A stretch of DNA of 64,000 nt from Akebia trifoliata (Eukaryota > Streptophyta > Magnoliopsida > Ranunculales > Lardizabalaceae): NCBI GenBank assembly GCA_017979445.1, contig CM030705.1, forward strand, positions 12,748,679-12,812,678, written 5' to 3'. Below, one piece after another: positions 10,711 through 23,100 of the stretch. Every line of letters begins with the position of its first letter. The first letter of the stretch is position 1. The notes under the pieces were generated by a model. That model was not told the DNA's origin and ran no database searches. It saw only the letters and a list, made by a program, of their open reading frames with translations. The position numbers and the translations under genes were made by a program.

Positions 10711-12712
10711 GAGGGCGGCTCAACCATAAGGTCACTTGGGCACTTGCCTAAGGCCCCACTTTGAGACTAAGCCCCCAAAATAATTTATTTATGGCATTAG
10801 ATATTCTTTATTAAAAAAAAAAAACAAAAACAAAAACAAACTCTTTTGATAACTTTAAAATTTAAAGTTAAAAAAAAGCTTTCAAGGCCCCTTTCTAAGT
10901 AAAAGGTTTCCTACTAAATTTTCTTTCAAAAAATTAAAAAATAAAATAAAATAAATTTCTTTGAAGGTCACTCCTACGTTGGAGGCCTCTCTCTCCCAAA
11001 AAAAAAAAAAACGTCGCTTTAGATCTTTATTCGTTTCCCGTTGAAATATGGTCTAAATTTTTTTAAGGCACTTATACTTTGGAGACATCCATAAAAGAAT
11101 AAAAACTTTTCCTAAAAGAATTTCTTAGGAAATCTCTCCCACTTGGAGATCTTTCCATGAAAAAAGTTAAAAAAAAAAAAAATCATACTATGTTTACATT
11201 ATTTCTTATCTTAAAAATGAGAAAATAAATTTTAATTACATAAATAAATAATTATATTATTTGTAATAGTGTGCAAACCCATATGTATTACAAAAATTAG
11301 GATATATTAACTTACGATTAAATTTTTTGTACTTATTTTAAAAAATTTACCTATTTTGTATTTTATCATTTAATGTAATACTGTAAGCACTTTTTGTAAT
11401 TTATAATACCTGATTTTGAAAATAAATATTTGAAGGATATTTTTATAATTTAAGAAAACTAATTTGGTCAAAGAATCATGGGAGTAAAGGATTTTTATCT
11501 AATTAGTATATTAACTAAGGTGTTTTCGAAGGTAACATAATAAATAGATGGTGGGCTTGTAAATAAAATTTAAAATATTAACCAAACTAACCAACATGAT
11601 TTTAGGAATTGGCCAATTGTAAATTTTCTGTAATTTAAAATAGAGAGATTTATCAAGCAGACCTATCTGTGCAATTTTATTACAAAAACTCCGTACTTTA
11701 TCAAGTTTGGTACCTAACAAATCTTTACTTTATAAATCAGACTGGCATGACTAAATCAGTAAGATTTAAAATCTTACTAAGGGTCATTGGACCCATATGG
11801 AGTATTAAATTCGTAATCCAACACTACATATTTCTAGATTTCTTGAAAAAAAATCAAATTAAAAGAAAAAAAATTGAAAAAAAAATCCTTTTGAGATTGA
11901 TCCAAGGTGTTGAAAATGAATGGTACCACCAAACTCCCAAATTTAAATCTAAAATTCTACACTGAATTTTTATTTTGATTTTTTGATTTTTTTTTTTTCA
12001 AATTTGTTAGAAATTTGTGCTTTATAACCTTGTGGCGTCAAATCATATCTTTGGACGACACAAATTGATGCGATTAGGATCCACTCCAAGTTATGTTAAG
12101 TAATAAATTAACTCATCAATTTGAATTTTATGATGTGGATCCCGTATCCCACTACAAGGTTTGCTGGGTAACAAACTTGATAAGGTAAGGTTTGGTGGGT
12201 AACAAACTTCATAAAGTAAGGTTTTATTGGAATTGTCAAAATTCCAAGGGAATTTTTGTAATAGAAATGCAACGTACAATTAGGTTTGCCGACTAAATCT
12301 CCCTTTAAAATATTAACTAAACTAACCAATGTTATTCTAGGAATTGTGGAATTATAAATTTATTGATTTTGACAAAGAGTGCCTTGAAAATCACATAAGT
12401 TTAACGATAAATTTTCTTAAATTTTGTAATTTAAGAAAACTAATTTAGCCGAAGGTATTCTAAAGATGGATATTTTGAATATTTTGAAAAGTAATTAAGG
12501 TGATTATATCACTGTTCCATAGCAATTTTATTAATTTTTTTTTTTTGACCAAAATAACATTAAATATAACGATGGGGGTATCTGTGAGACTCAAATGTTG
12601 GTGTCAAATCACTTCTACTCCTTCTCATTATAATAATAAATAATAAATATTAAAAAAAAGGCATTGTTTCCAATTTTTGCCTTAGGCCTCAACTTGTATC
12701 GAGCCGACCCTG
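10711..12712. mobile_element. Non-autonomous hAT-like element, 2.0 kb
   Basis: The right end 'cttaggcctcaact...gagccgaccctg' and the left end 'gagggcggctcaacc...gcctaaggcccc' form imperfect inverted ends of the plant hAT 'CAGGG.CGGC' type. Flanks gcccatgg (10703-10710) and acccctgg (12713-12720) agree at 6 of 8 positions, the expected hAT target-duplication length. No transposase frame is present. It contains a TAAG-type fragment and duplicated 'ggtttg.tgggtaacaaactt' units near 12160 and 12192. Confidence 0.55.
11740..12080. mobile_element. TAAG-type MITE fragment inside the hAT element
   Basis: 'ctaaatcagtaagatttaaaatcttactaagggtcattggaccc' is followed by the family interior in diverged form. 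Ends approximate. Confidence 0.4.
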
Positions 12713-12720
12713 ACCCCTGG

Positions 12721-12835
12721 ATACGCACACTCTAGCCAAACTGAATCCATGAAGACGTCGCCGAAAATCAATTGAGATAATTACGAAACTGTGGGTCTGA
12801 AGTGTATATATGATGGTGATGTTGTTGTAGAAGGA
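12721..12835 (-). pseudogene. Truncated third copy of the 62-residue protein gene
   Basis: The minus strand aligns with the leader and first codons of the genes at 13782-13970 and 26528-26716 ('GACCCACA.TT.CGTAATTATCTCAA.T' then the start region). The start codon is ACG instead of ATG, and an in-frame TAG falls nine codons on. The rest of the coding region is missing; the hAT element ends directly beside it at 12712. It is a relic and should make no protein. Confidence 0.6.
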
Positions 12836-12993
12836 ACTTCTCAATGAAGCGTCTTTAGGAACTTGTCCTAATGCCCTAATTTCTGATTGTACTCAGCATT
12901 TTTTACCTAATTTCTCTTCTGATTCTTGATCTTTGTCTATTTTTCTTCTGTGATTGGATTCCAAATTTCTAGTTGTTTTTGTGTTTAATTGTA

Positions 12994-13132
12994 GGGAGGA
13001 ATGCCAAGTGCTTCTTCTCTTAGAGATCACAAGATCTTAGAAAAAAACCTGTGAAAAAACACACGGTAAATGGACGGATCTACTATGTGATTTGTGCTGC
13101 CCTTGTTGTTTCACTCGGACTTGGGGTTAGTT
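12994..13132 (+). pseudogene. Exon-like relic of an unidentified gene
   Basis: A good acceptor (TTTAATTGTAG) is followed by an open stretch beginning MPSASSLRDHKIL. It needs a frameshift near 13040 to continue as KKPVKKHTVNGRIYYVICAA plus VVSLGLG, a membrane-anchor-like run, before a TGA. The break suggests a decayed exon. I do not recognise the parent gene. Confidence 0.25.
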
Positions 13133-13781
13133 GAAGGAAATGAAAGTAACTTTCACTGTCAACCAAACAAATAAATTGTAATTAACTCTCACCTGAACTA
13201 TTGGGAGTTGAACTTTAGATAGAGTTAGACTTTCAAGATCAACTTTTTTCAAACACACCCCACAATGCACATGCCAAGAGCAAAGTGTACCTCATAAACA
13301 CATTATCGCAATTGTGTAAATACATTTTCAACAGCTTCACCATCGGATACATGTAATTTAGTCCCTCTCTTAAAGCAACTAGAGGAAAATAGTGGGTAAC
13401 TATATATAACCATAAAAAAAACTTCTATTTAATATGATACCAAACTATTCAAAATGAAAAGGATAGAGCAAGAGAGAGTTTGGAAATTTTGTTTCACACC
13501 AAAATTTCAATTTCCTCGATAGTTGACAATCGAGGAAAACCAAGTTTGTGAGGGATCAATACAGATTTCCTTGGGATTCATTCTTCAAATAACTTCCCAT
13601 CTAAACTGTACATCAAACCTACTTTTTTGAAAACTAGGATTTTCTTTTATAAACTAAATAAACATTACAAATCTTAACAACCCATGCAAGCCCAACTTCA
13701 AATACACATATTTTGATTACGTTCTGCCTCTCTTCGGCCTACAAAATTCCATGCTTCACCTTATAGCTTTCGAGCCAAATT

Positions 13782-13970
13782 TTATGATGAAATACCATTC
13801 GGATACACCTTCTTAATCCTACTAAAGATACTGCAACCATTTTTCTTCTCTTTGGGATTGCAACTTCTCTCCTCTTTCTTTTCTTTTTCTTCCTCTATTT
13901 TCTTCATCTTCTTCTCATGGAACTTTCGCATTACGTACACTTCAGCCAAATCGAATCCAGCTGAAGACAT
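13782..13970 (-). CDS. Small charged protein of unknown function (62 aa), copy A
   Basis: A single uninterrupted frame of 62 residues with no visible signal peptide or membrane segment. Residues 1-17 resemble an amphipathic start (SSAGFDLAEVYVMRKF). Residues 18-35 are a Lys/Glu-rich helix-like stretch, and the C-terminus has CSIFSRIKKVYPNG. The paralogue at 26528-26716 has the same length and differs at only six residues, all in the first half; the last 31 residues are identical. Conserved reading frame and a conserved TATA box 92 bases before the ATG support a real gene. I recall similar short plant proteins of unknown function, but assign no name. The ATG is the first in the presumed transcript. 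It could act as a helix-forming regulatory peptide, which is only a guess. Confidence 0.65.
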   Translation of the reverse strand: MSSAGFDLAEVYVMRKFHEKKMKKIEEEKEKKEERSCNPKEKKNGCSIFSRIKKVYPNGISS

Positions 13971-14061
13971 CGTTGAAAACCAAGATAATTAAGAACTTGT
14001 GTGGGTCAGATGTGTGTAAGGTGATGAGATTATTGTAGTCTATGATGGTCTAAGGTTCCGG

Positions 14062-14069
14062 TATTTATA
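14062..14069 (-). promoter_or_regulatory. TATA box of small-protein gene A
   Basis: CTATAAATAC on the minus strand, 92 bases upstream of the ATG at 13970, at exactly the same spacing as in copy B. Confidence 0.7.
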
Positions 14070-14420
14070 GAAGTATATTTTGTCTTGGTGGCCAAGTTTT
14101 CTTGGTGATCAAGCTATATTTTTATTCCATAGTTGTTCTCCTCGGTGGCGATTTTAGTTTTGTTTTTATTCTCATGAGTCATAATATGGGGGACATTAAA
14201 AAGTGGTCCTTGTGTATGTTGACCTCTCATGCTTTTGAAGCTAGCCATTAGTCACCAATGTGTGCCACGTCATACTTCATGATTGGAGGCATATAGTCGG
14301 AAAAATTCTGACTAATTGCTCATTATTCGTTCTTATCCCACATTCAAATCTCAAGAACAAGAGGGAAATTTTTAAGGAGTGAAGATGATGATGGGTTTTT
14401 GAAAAGAAACTCAAAAAAAA

Positions 14421-15281
14421 TTATTGAAATTTTTATGGAGAACTTACTTGAATTAACCCAACTGAACTCCATCAAATTACTATTGAATGGGATTTTTTGT
14501 GTTTGATTTGATGAGGGTGTTCTAGACTCGTAGGCCCAATTTGTAGGAGCAAACCAATTGGCTTCTTAGAGTACCATACCTCGTCCAAATTCCCTAAGTA
14601 TATGCAATACCTCAAAAATCACACATGCCAAGTAAACAAGGAAAAATCCCTATGGATAGCAACGAGGGTCAAATATAAATTTGGTTACCATGATTGGATA
14701 AAGAAAAAAGCTAAGATATCATTAACAAAAAACACTTTCCTACGTTAGTAAGGAAGAAAGGTCTTACTAAAGTTTATCCACTACCAAAATAAAAACTTGA
14801 GATGCATAACAAATCTTGAGATTTTGTTTTGATGGTAGTTGAGTCTTAGTAAAGCATTTTTAGTAAAACTAGTTGGACTCTGATTTTTAATATAGTGTTT
14901 CACCAAATTTTACTTTTGACACACCAATCTTTATGAAATGTATAATATTTTATTTCAAAAGGATTGGTGTGTTCTAAGTAAAAGTTAGTGTGTCAATAAA
15001 ACATATATTTACAATATTAAAATATGAAAATATTAAAAAGTATTTTCAAGTATATTTATTTAATTCACCAAGACTACTCAGTGGCTCGATTGACATTTCA
15101 TCCGAGTTTAATTCATCAACTCAACTTAGTGCCTTGATTGACATTTTGTGCTAGTTGAATTAAAATAAAATAAAAATTAACATTTAAAATTTATAGTCAT
15201 ATGTTGGTTATTTTTTTATTTTTTATTTTTTTCAAATATAAAGACAGACGTGGCTCATTACGGGGAATAACCACATGAATA
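14421..15281. other. Intergenic, no supported gene
   Basis: AT-rich. Contains an inverted pair around 14910-14990 ('acacaccaatctttatgaaatg' against 'aggattggtgtgtt') and, at 15059-15170, a segment shared with 29400-29500 ('cgattgacatttcatccgag'). Confidence 0.35.
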
Positions 15282-15443
15282 ATGATAAATGCACGGTTTT
15301 AGGACGCGGACGCGGCTAATGTGGCAAGGGTACAAAACCGCACATCTTTTTCCTGTGTATCCCGATGAAAAAGATTTATGGTTACGTGCCCTTCCCCATC
15401 AGTTGCATACCCAACAGCGTACTAAAGCCGCGTGTGTTCATCA
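15282..15443. mobile_element. Foldback MITE of the shared-hairpin-core group (GCACGG arm type)
   Basis: Arms 'atgcacggttttaggacgcgg' and 'cgtactaaagccgcgtgtgttcat' are imperfect inverted repeats. The centre reads 'cacatctttttcctgtgtatcccgatgaaaaagatttatgg', the shared core. Related arms occur at 56656-56819. Confidence 0.6.
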
Positions 15444-17565
15444 TGACTCTACCCACATAGAGGTGCAGTCAACGATTATCATTACTATTATAAAGTGAGA
15501 AGGTAGAGTAGAAGTGGTTCGACACCAAAATTTCAGTGGTCATAAATGCTCCAACTATTATATTTAAATTTAAAATAATCAAAAAGATCATTTTGATAAA
15601 AAGTCAAGAAAATTGCAATACAATCACTTTGCTTAATGTTCAAAATTACAAAAGTATCTTGTTACTAAGTAATCTTCAAAACCCCTTTAATAAATAGTTT
15701 AAACTATGAATAAACCCTTTTGATACGTGTGTGTTTGCACATGTCACCTTCTGGTAAGTTATAACGGTAGATCAATGGATAAATTGGGTCAAATTATGAT
15801 GAATTAAAGAATTGACTTTGATCATTGATCAAGAATAAAATGTGGTATAATTAAGAGAAGATCATGATCATAGATCGAGATCAAATTGTGATTTAACAAA
15901 GAGATGATCTTGATTGTTAATTTGATCACTTTGTTCAATCAGATCCTGATCCTTGATCTAATCACTATGTCCAAGGTAGTACTACCCTTGCATAATTGTA
16001 TGGCATTGATTATCTCCAAGAAGTGCTATTTTAAACAAACCTTTGAAGCATTGGAATATGTACAATTATGTAGTTTGGTGAATAGCGTTTAAAAGTTATA
16101 TATATTTTCCAATTTCTCAAAAAAGATCATCTAAAGTGGGGAGAGCTTCCAGGCTTCCACTTCTCAAGATAGGTTTTATACTTTAATGATGACTTTGTTC
16201 TTGATCAAGATACTTTTATTTAATTCTTCTTTGACTTAGAATGGTAGAAGGAAATAAGGTAAAAGGAAGAGACCCCGATGTGATGTTTGCCAAAGATCCT
16301 TCAAAGATTAAGTTAGTTAAATAGTGATGATCGAAAGAAATGAAGAGCTTGTGAGGATAAGATGATGAATAGTGTATTTGCAGAGGAGGTTTTCTTTTCA
16401 AAGGGTGTACGGGATGATTTTCTAAATCCTCTCCTATGCTGTGTTTAAAGTGAGAGAAAAGAAAAGAAAATAAATGAGTTTCTCTTATTTGGATTGTTAA
16501 GTGAGGAGAAAAGAAGAGAAAAGAGAGAGTAAGTTTTCTCTCTTTAAAAGTGGAGAGAAATAGAGAGAAATCCCTTAAAAATATTTTATAATTCCAACTC
16601 TACCCCTGGATCTCTTTTATGATATTTTAAAATTCCAAACTCGTCCCAATTTATCTCATGTCAATCAAAATATAGTGGAGAGAAATAGAGTTTCTCTCCT
16701 CTCAACTCAAAGTGTTAGTCTTTGTGAGAAGATTTAGTGTTCAATCTTGGGGCAGGTGTCACCATACTACAAGTTTAGGTGGAATGCCAGATGGGGTGCA
16801 AGCTGAATGGAGATTGCTGATTTTATCTTTGAATTTCTTATTCATCTCCCATTAATATTGATACTTGGGTGTGATTAATAGTGTCTCAATGTAATTAATG
16901 TCGAATTGAGAGTGATTTCACTGTTTGAGAGTAGGTGGGTCAAATAATGTCTTAATCACCTATATATTGATACATACTTGTGAATATCGCATTAAATGAG
17001 ACATTTAACTCAAGGAAGAGCTTAAATTGATATGTACCTAGGTAAAATATATTGAAATATATTTGATTTCGATATTCTTTTGAAATTTGGGTGCAAATCA
17101 GATTCATATATTCTTTAAAAAATTGGATAAATAGTCAAATATGAATATCCTTAGCAAAAGTGGGTAAAAGATAATATATGGATAATTGAATATAACGTTG
17201 GATAAAGATACAGATATATGTTCTATCCGAACCCCACCCAACCCATTGCCAACCCTTCTCATTTCCTTCTACATTGCTTAGTGACAATAGTTTGGTATCG
17301 GCCTCGATCTTGTCGGATTATAGGAGTGATGGCCCACGTTTGGTAGAGTCAATTCCATGCCTCCTGATTCGACATTCTTTTGAGCTATTCCGTGCTTTAT
17401 AAAATTTTGAGAAATTTACCATCCCTTGCACAAGAGATCAAGAAATTACCATGGCATTACACATTCATAGATATTTAATGAATCACATTTTATTTTTTTT
17501 AAAACTATTATAGTACTTAAAAAAAAATAGTATGATATAAAGGCAAAATTTATATTACAAAAAGA
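15444..17565. other. Intergenic with a GAGAGAAA-rich dispersed repeat
   Basis: At about 16435-16730 a purine-rich repeat ('gtggagagaaatagag...', 'ttataattccaactctacccctggatctcttttatgatattttaa') recurs in the opposite orientation at 59103-59330. No gene is supported; 17030-17220 is plain AT-rich sequence. Confidence 0.4.
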
Positions 17566-18560
17566 GCCAGACTAGCCTGATTAAAGTAGTAAGGTTTCAT
17601 ATCTTACCAAGGGTGGTTGGCCCCACTGGATCACCCCATTGTAGGGCTGCAACCTTGGTGGGCTGGCCGGAGCTCAACCCAGGCTCAACCAGATTGATGG
17701 GTGAGCTTGGGCTAAGTAATGGGGAAAATGAGTTGAGCCTAAGTTAAAATATCTCAATCCGACCTCAATTTGGGCTGAGCCCGGGTTGAGGGATTGAGCA
17801 ACCCGACTCAACCTGAATCCGATGCTTTTATACTAATATACAAATATTTTTTAATGATTATGTTTTTTTTTTAAAACCTTTTGGTTACATCTTATTATCA
17901 TGGCTTGTAGACAATTGGATATTATTAATGTAGACTTTAATTAATTATAATTTGTCTAAACATTGTCTCAAGGATGGATTTGAGGGTTGTAGGTGATTTT
18001 ATTCACTAGTGGTTTGTTTTTTATATTGTATATTTTTAAGTTATAAAATTTATTTATGGATTAGAATGAAATTAGGGACATTCAATGAGCTAACTCGTCC
18101 AACCTTCCCAAAATTACCTAACTTGGGTTAACCCGAGCTCAACCTAATTTTAGAAGATCAAGCTTGGTTGAGCTCGGGTTAATAAGCTCAGGTCCGATGG
18201 TCGGGTTGAGTTGAACTTGAGTTGAGGCTTATACCACTTGGGTTGAGCCTGGGTTTACCTTCCAACCAGCGCAGGTTGCAGCCCTACCACATTGACAACA
18301 ATCCAACCCCACATCCCACTATGTTTCATAGATAAACTCAGATTCAAAAATAAAAAAAATAAAAAAATTATATGGGCTTGATCTAATAAAAGTTTTGAAA
18401 ATAGATGGTTAACCAACTTCCAAATTTAAAATAAAAATTCAGTGGTGAGAGTTTAGTATTTGTTTTTAAATGAATTAGTTTTCAAAGTTCTTAGAAATCC
18501 TTTACATCCCTATGGCATAGGATCATTTTTTGGGTGCCACAAGGTGATGCGGCGAGGAAA
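17566..18560. mobile_element. TAAG-type MITE, copy interrupted by a hAT element
   Basis: The left part (17566-17641, 'gtaaggtttcatatcttaccaagggtggttggcccc') and the right part (18287-18560, 'attgacaacaatccaaccccacatccc...ggtgccacaaggtgatg') together make one family copy split by the element at 17642-18286. Confidence 0.55.
17642..18286. mobile_element. Non-autonomous hAT element, TAGGGCTGCAACC ends (645 bp)
   Basis: Ends TAGGGCTGCAACC and GGTTGCAGCCCTA are perfect inverted repeats. Flanks ccccattg (17634-17641) and ccacattg (18287-18294) match at 7 of 8. Inner arms are rich in 'gctcaacccaggctcaacc' and its complement. No transposase. Confidence 0.8.
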
Positions 18561-19381
18561 CTTCTCTTATTGCTCAGGAACATGTTTTCTTCTAAAAAGG
18601 ATAAAGAGAGATGAGAGGGAGAGATCTGATCGAGAGAGAAGTGAAAAGAACGGTAAGAGAGAGAGAGAGTGTGGCTGTCTATCCGTGTAGCATCTAAAAT
18701 CATGATCGGATGCCACAGATATGTAAATAAAATTTTTTAAAGAACTTTCAAAGAAAATAAATTTAAAAAAAAGGGTTGACATCACTGTTGGATTTTACTT
18801 CGAATTTTGGAAGTTCAGTGACTGTGCATTTTCATTGCCTTCGACCAAATTTCAAGCCCCAAAGTGGGTTATATATTTTACTTTATTTGTTTTTTTTTTT
18901 TTTAGCTGATGTATCCCATGAATCCTAAGGAGTTGAGGTGTTATTTGGCCTACATGCACTAGGTGAAAAAAAAAATCATAATAGACAGCTCAAGACCGTT
19001 GTATTTTGTAAAATTTGATGGACTATGTTGTCAATTTTTTTTTTGAATGGATCAAAATTATCAAATTAATAGAAGATGAGAGAAATTCGACGGCTTTAAG
19101 CCGCTAAATCTAAGGAACATCACAAATTATATAACCGTCAAATTTTGATTAATAAATTAATGGGCCTTGGCACTTCGAATTTTCTTGTAGAAATTTTCAG
19201 TTTTCACAGTGGATTTGTTGAATTTGGCTAAATCCAATAGACTTTGACGTCAAATTTACCCTTTTTTTTTTCACTTAGTGATGGTAGTCAACATGAGTCC
19301 CATGAATCCTAGGGAGATGAGGTGTGGGCCGCATGAGCTAAGATTAGCTTCAAATCTTTTTTTAGAACAACAATTTTTTTT
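18561..19381. other. Intergenic, no supported gene
   Basis: Includes a GA-rich patch (18605-18670) and a diverged repeated phrase 'gatgta.tcccatgaatcctaaggag.tgaggtgt' at about 18905 and 19285. No coding support. Confidence 0.35.
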
Positions 19382-19867
19382 GGGGACCGATTAGTTGCAC
19401 ACCACACATTACCAATTGCACTTCATCACTTAAAAATTCTCCTTTGCACTCCATTTGGATGATTACACTTCAAAAATAATAAAAAATTATTGCAATCTTT
19501 TATTTTTTAAAGAAAATTCTTCTTCCTCAACTATGCCCAAAAAAATTATTGCTAGTTCAATAATTTTTGCAAGAAGTACTTTTTTCATTTCGGAACCATT
19601 TTTATAAAGATACGTTCTCTTGAAATGCAGTGGTTCAGATTAAATTCTAAATAGATTAGAAAATCAGTGTCTTAATTAAGTTGGAGCCAAAGAGAATACA
19701 ACACAAAATCAATCGCAAAATACGATCAAAGTAGAGCACAAGCAAAGAACACAAATTTACAAATTAAAATAAAGCTTAAACCTTAAAAAGTTAGGTATTG
19801 AAGTGCAAGCAGTAGATTAAAATAGAGGTTATAAAAAGACAAAAAAATAAAGGATTTTTTAAGGTTG

Positions 19868-19872
19868 GTGTG
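19868..19872. repeat. Copia target-site duplication, left copy (GTGTG)
   Basis: GTGTG immediately left of the element equals GTGTG at 24705-24709, a perfect 5-base duplication. Confidence 0.85.
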
Positions 19873-20169
19873 TGTGAAAGTTAATAATATAAAGGGAGAG
19901 AATTGTGCTCTTCTTCTCTGACTTATTCAGAGAAGAAGGCTTTGTATTTATTCACATAAGAGATTACAGACCACATCTTTTTGATTGATACAACCAGCTG
20001 GATTTTCTATGTTTAGAATGTGATTCACACTAATTTGGTGCTGAAATTAAGCAACATATCTGTGGGCTGAATCATTGGTAATCCAAGAGATATGATTCAG
20101 TCCACTTTCCTTAACCATTCAACTTTCCTTAACAGTCCATTTTCTTTAACCATTCAACTTTCCTTAACA
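19873..20169 (-). repeat. Copia 3' LTR
   Basis: 297 bases, identical by reading to 24408-24704. Near its edge it contains repeats of 'accattcaactttccttaaca'. Confidence 0.95.
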
Positions 20170-23100
20170 TTCCCCCTCAAACTTGACGTCACAGGTGTGA
20201 TGGTGAGTTTGTTGCGAAGATGATGGAAGCGGGTAGTAGAAAGACCCTTAGTTAAGATATCAGCGAGTTGATCCTTCGTGGAAATGAACCGAACCTGAAG
20301 ATCACCTTTAGCCACTTTATCTCTAACAAAGTGGAAATCAATTTCAACATGCTTTGTTCGAGCATGGAAGACAGGGTTGGCAGATAAATATGTTGCTCCA
20401 ATGTTGTCACACCATAAGGTAGGTGAATGAGATAAGAACAAGCCAAGCTCATACAGTAGAGATTGAAGCCAAGTAAGTTCAGCAGCTGCTCCTGCAAGGG
20501 CACGATATTCACTCTCAGTGCTCGAACGGGCCACTGTCGGTTGTTTGCGCGATTGCCAAGAGATAAGATTGGAGCCCAAAAAAATTAGGTAGCCACCTTG
20601 GGATTTGCGGTCATCGGGACAACCAGCCCAATCGGCATCCGAGTAGGCGGATAGATGTAGTGATGGACACCGATCAATGCGAAGGCCATGAGTGACAGTA
20701 TGTTTTAGGTATCGTAAAATCCTTTTGACAAGTGCCCAATGATCTTCAGTAGGTTGTTGCATGAACTGACATGCCTTATTGACTGCAAATGAGATATCAG
20801 GCCTAGTGAGAGTCACATATTGCAAAGCGCCAACGGTGCTACGATATAAGGTGGGATTAAGCATGGGAGTGCCTGAGTGCCTTGACAACTTGTTGTTTGA
20901 TGCAATCGGAGTAGTGATAGGCTTTGAACCATCCATTTTTGTTTGACGAAGAATTTCTGATATGTACTTGCGCTGAGAAAGATGAAGGCCAAATGGAGTA
21001 GATGTCACTTCTATGCCCAAAAAGTAGTGTAATACACCCAAGTCCTTAATGGAAAATTCTTTCCCAAGTCGAGAAAGAAGGTGAGCGAGAGATGTCTCTT
21101 GATTACTAGTCACAAGAATATCATCAACATAGACAAGGAAGAAGATAATAATTCCATCACGGCGATAAATAAATAGAGATGTATCAGTTTTGGAGCCGAC
21201 AAAGCCAAGTTCAAGAAGAAAAGAACTAAGTCGATGAAACCAAGCACGTGGGGCCTGCTTTAGACCATAAAGTGACTTCCTTAACCGGCACACATGATGA
21301 GGATGTTGCTTGTCAACAAAACCAGGGGGTTGGGCCATATATACTTCTTCCATTAAATTGCCGTGGAGAAAGGCGTTATTGACGTCAAGTTGGCGGATTG
21401 GCCATCCTTTTGAGACAGCGATAGAAAGGACAGTTCTAATTGTGGTTGGTTTCACGACTGGGCTAAAAGTATCTGTGTAATCAACTCCTTCTTGTTGATT
21501 ATACCCCTTAGCGACTAAGCGGGCCTTATGACGTTCAATGGAACCATCCGCACGACGTTTGATTTTGAAGATCCATTTACTTCCAATGATTTTACGATGG
21601 GCCGGGGGAGGTGTGAGAATCCAAGTACCATTCTGTATGAGAGCATCAAATTCAAACGACATTGCTTCTCGCCATTTAGGGAATTTGGAGGCTTGGGTAA
21701 AGCAAGTGGGTTCAATGTCAATAGTACCAGGAGGATGTAATGGATGTTTTGTGGCTGTATATGTTTGAAAAATAGATGAAGACAAATATTTGTTGTTGGG
21801 TTTGTGGGTGCCAGCCTTAAGTCTGGTAGTCATATGATGAGTATGGGATGGTGGTGTTTGAGTGGGACAAGGCATAGGTAGAGATGGAATGGGATCAGTA
21901 ACTGATTCATGGGACTGGGGGTTGAGTATGTTAGTTGTACTAGGGGAGTTTGTAGAGGTAGTTGGATGAGGTAAGGATTGATTAAGGAAGTTGGTAGGTG
22001 TAGAAGCTTGTGGGGGTGCACTAGGAAAAATAGTTGAAGGGGAAGGCTGGTTTATATGAAGAGAAGAATATATTGGTGGTGGTGAGGTAGGATAGGACAT
22101 GGATATGGCTGGGCTTTGGATTGAGGAATGATTTGGTATGGTGAAAGGGAATTTATCTTCATCAAAGATGACATGGCGAGTGATGATGATCTTACGGGTG
22201 GTGAGATTAAAACATTTGTAGCCACGATGGCGTGAACTATATCCGATAAAAACACACATGGCTGAGCGGTACTGTAATTTGTGAGAGTTATAAGGGCGAA
22301 GTAAGGGATAACACGCACAACCGAAAATTCGTAATGAGGTATAGTCCGGTGCACCTCCATACAATTTTTCCCATGGAGATATATTATTAAGATTTTGAGT
22401 TGGAAGCCGATTAATGAGGTAAACTGCTGCTTCAAATGCATGATTCCAAAATTGAAGAGGAATGGAACTATGTGCCATTAGAGATAGTCCCGTTTCCACT
22501 ATGTGTCTATGCTTTCTTTCTGCGGTACCATTTTGCTCATGCGTATGAGGGCATGATATGCGATGGACGATCCCACAATCACTTAAATACTGTGAAAGTG
22601 AGCGGAATTCTCCTCCCCAATCAGATTGAAACTCTTTAATTTTCCGAGAAAACCGATTTTCAACTAACAACTTGAATTTCTGAAAGGTGGATAATACTTC
22701 AGATTTATTAAACAGAGGATACACCCATGTAAACTTAGAAAAATTGTCTAAGAAATGCACATAATAACGATGTCCCTCTATAGATGGTATAGGAGAGGGG
22801 CCCCATACATCGGAATAGATGAGATCCAATGGGCCAGTGCTTATAGACATAGACCTTGAAAAAGGAAGTTTGTGAGATTTGCCCAGTTGACATGCTACAC
22901 ATACTCTTGGCCCTTTATCTGAAATGAGTGGAAGACCATGTTTGTTGAGAATCTGACGAATAGTACGAAATGCTGGGTGACCAAGCCGATTATGCCATTG
23001 TTCAAGAGATTGCCTCTCGCCAATAAGAGCTGCTTTATGCGTGTTTTCATGGTGAGGGACGAATTGATAAAGCCCGTTGTTACTCGGTCCTTGATGGAGT

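Larger units (their letters stand above)
13275..14420. repeat. Segmental duplication, block A (small-gene block)
   Basis: Aligns in order with block B at 25660-27195: 3' flank ('ggatacat.taatttagtccctct'), coding region, TATA box and about 350 bases of upstream sequence. Block A has no hAT MITE at the site filled in block B (empty site 'acctcataaacacat' near 13288-13302). Confidence 0.75.

Noticed and set aside
15289..15498. 69-codon plus-strand frame
   Set aside because: It lies inside a foldback MITE and reads across its hairpin.
18460..18785. Overlapping frames on both strands with Arg/Glu or Ser/Leu runs
   Set aside because: Composition comes from GA-rich sequence next to a TAAG-type MITE.
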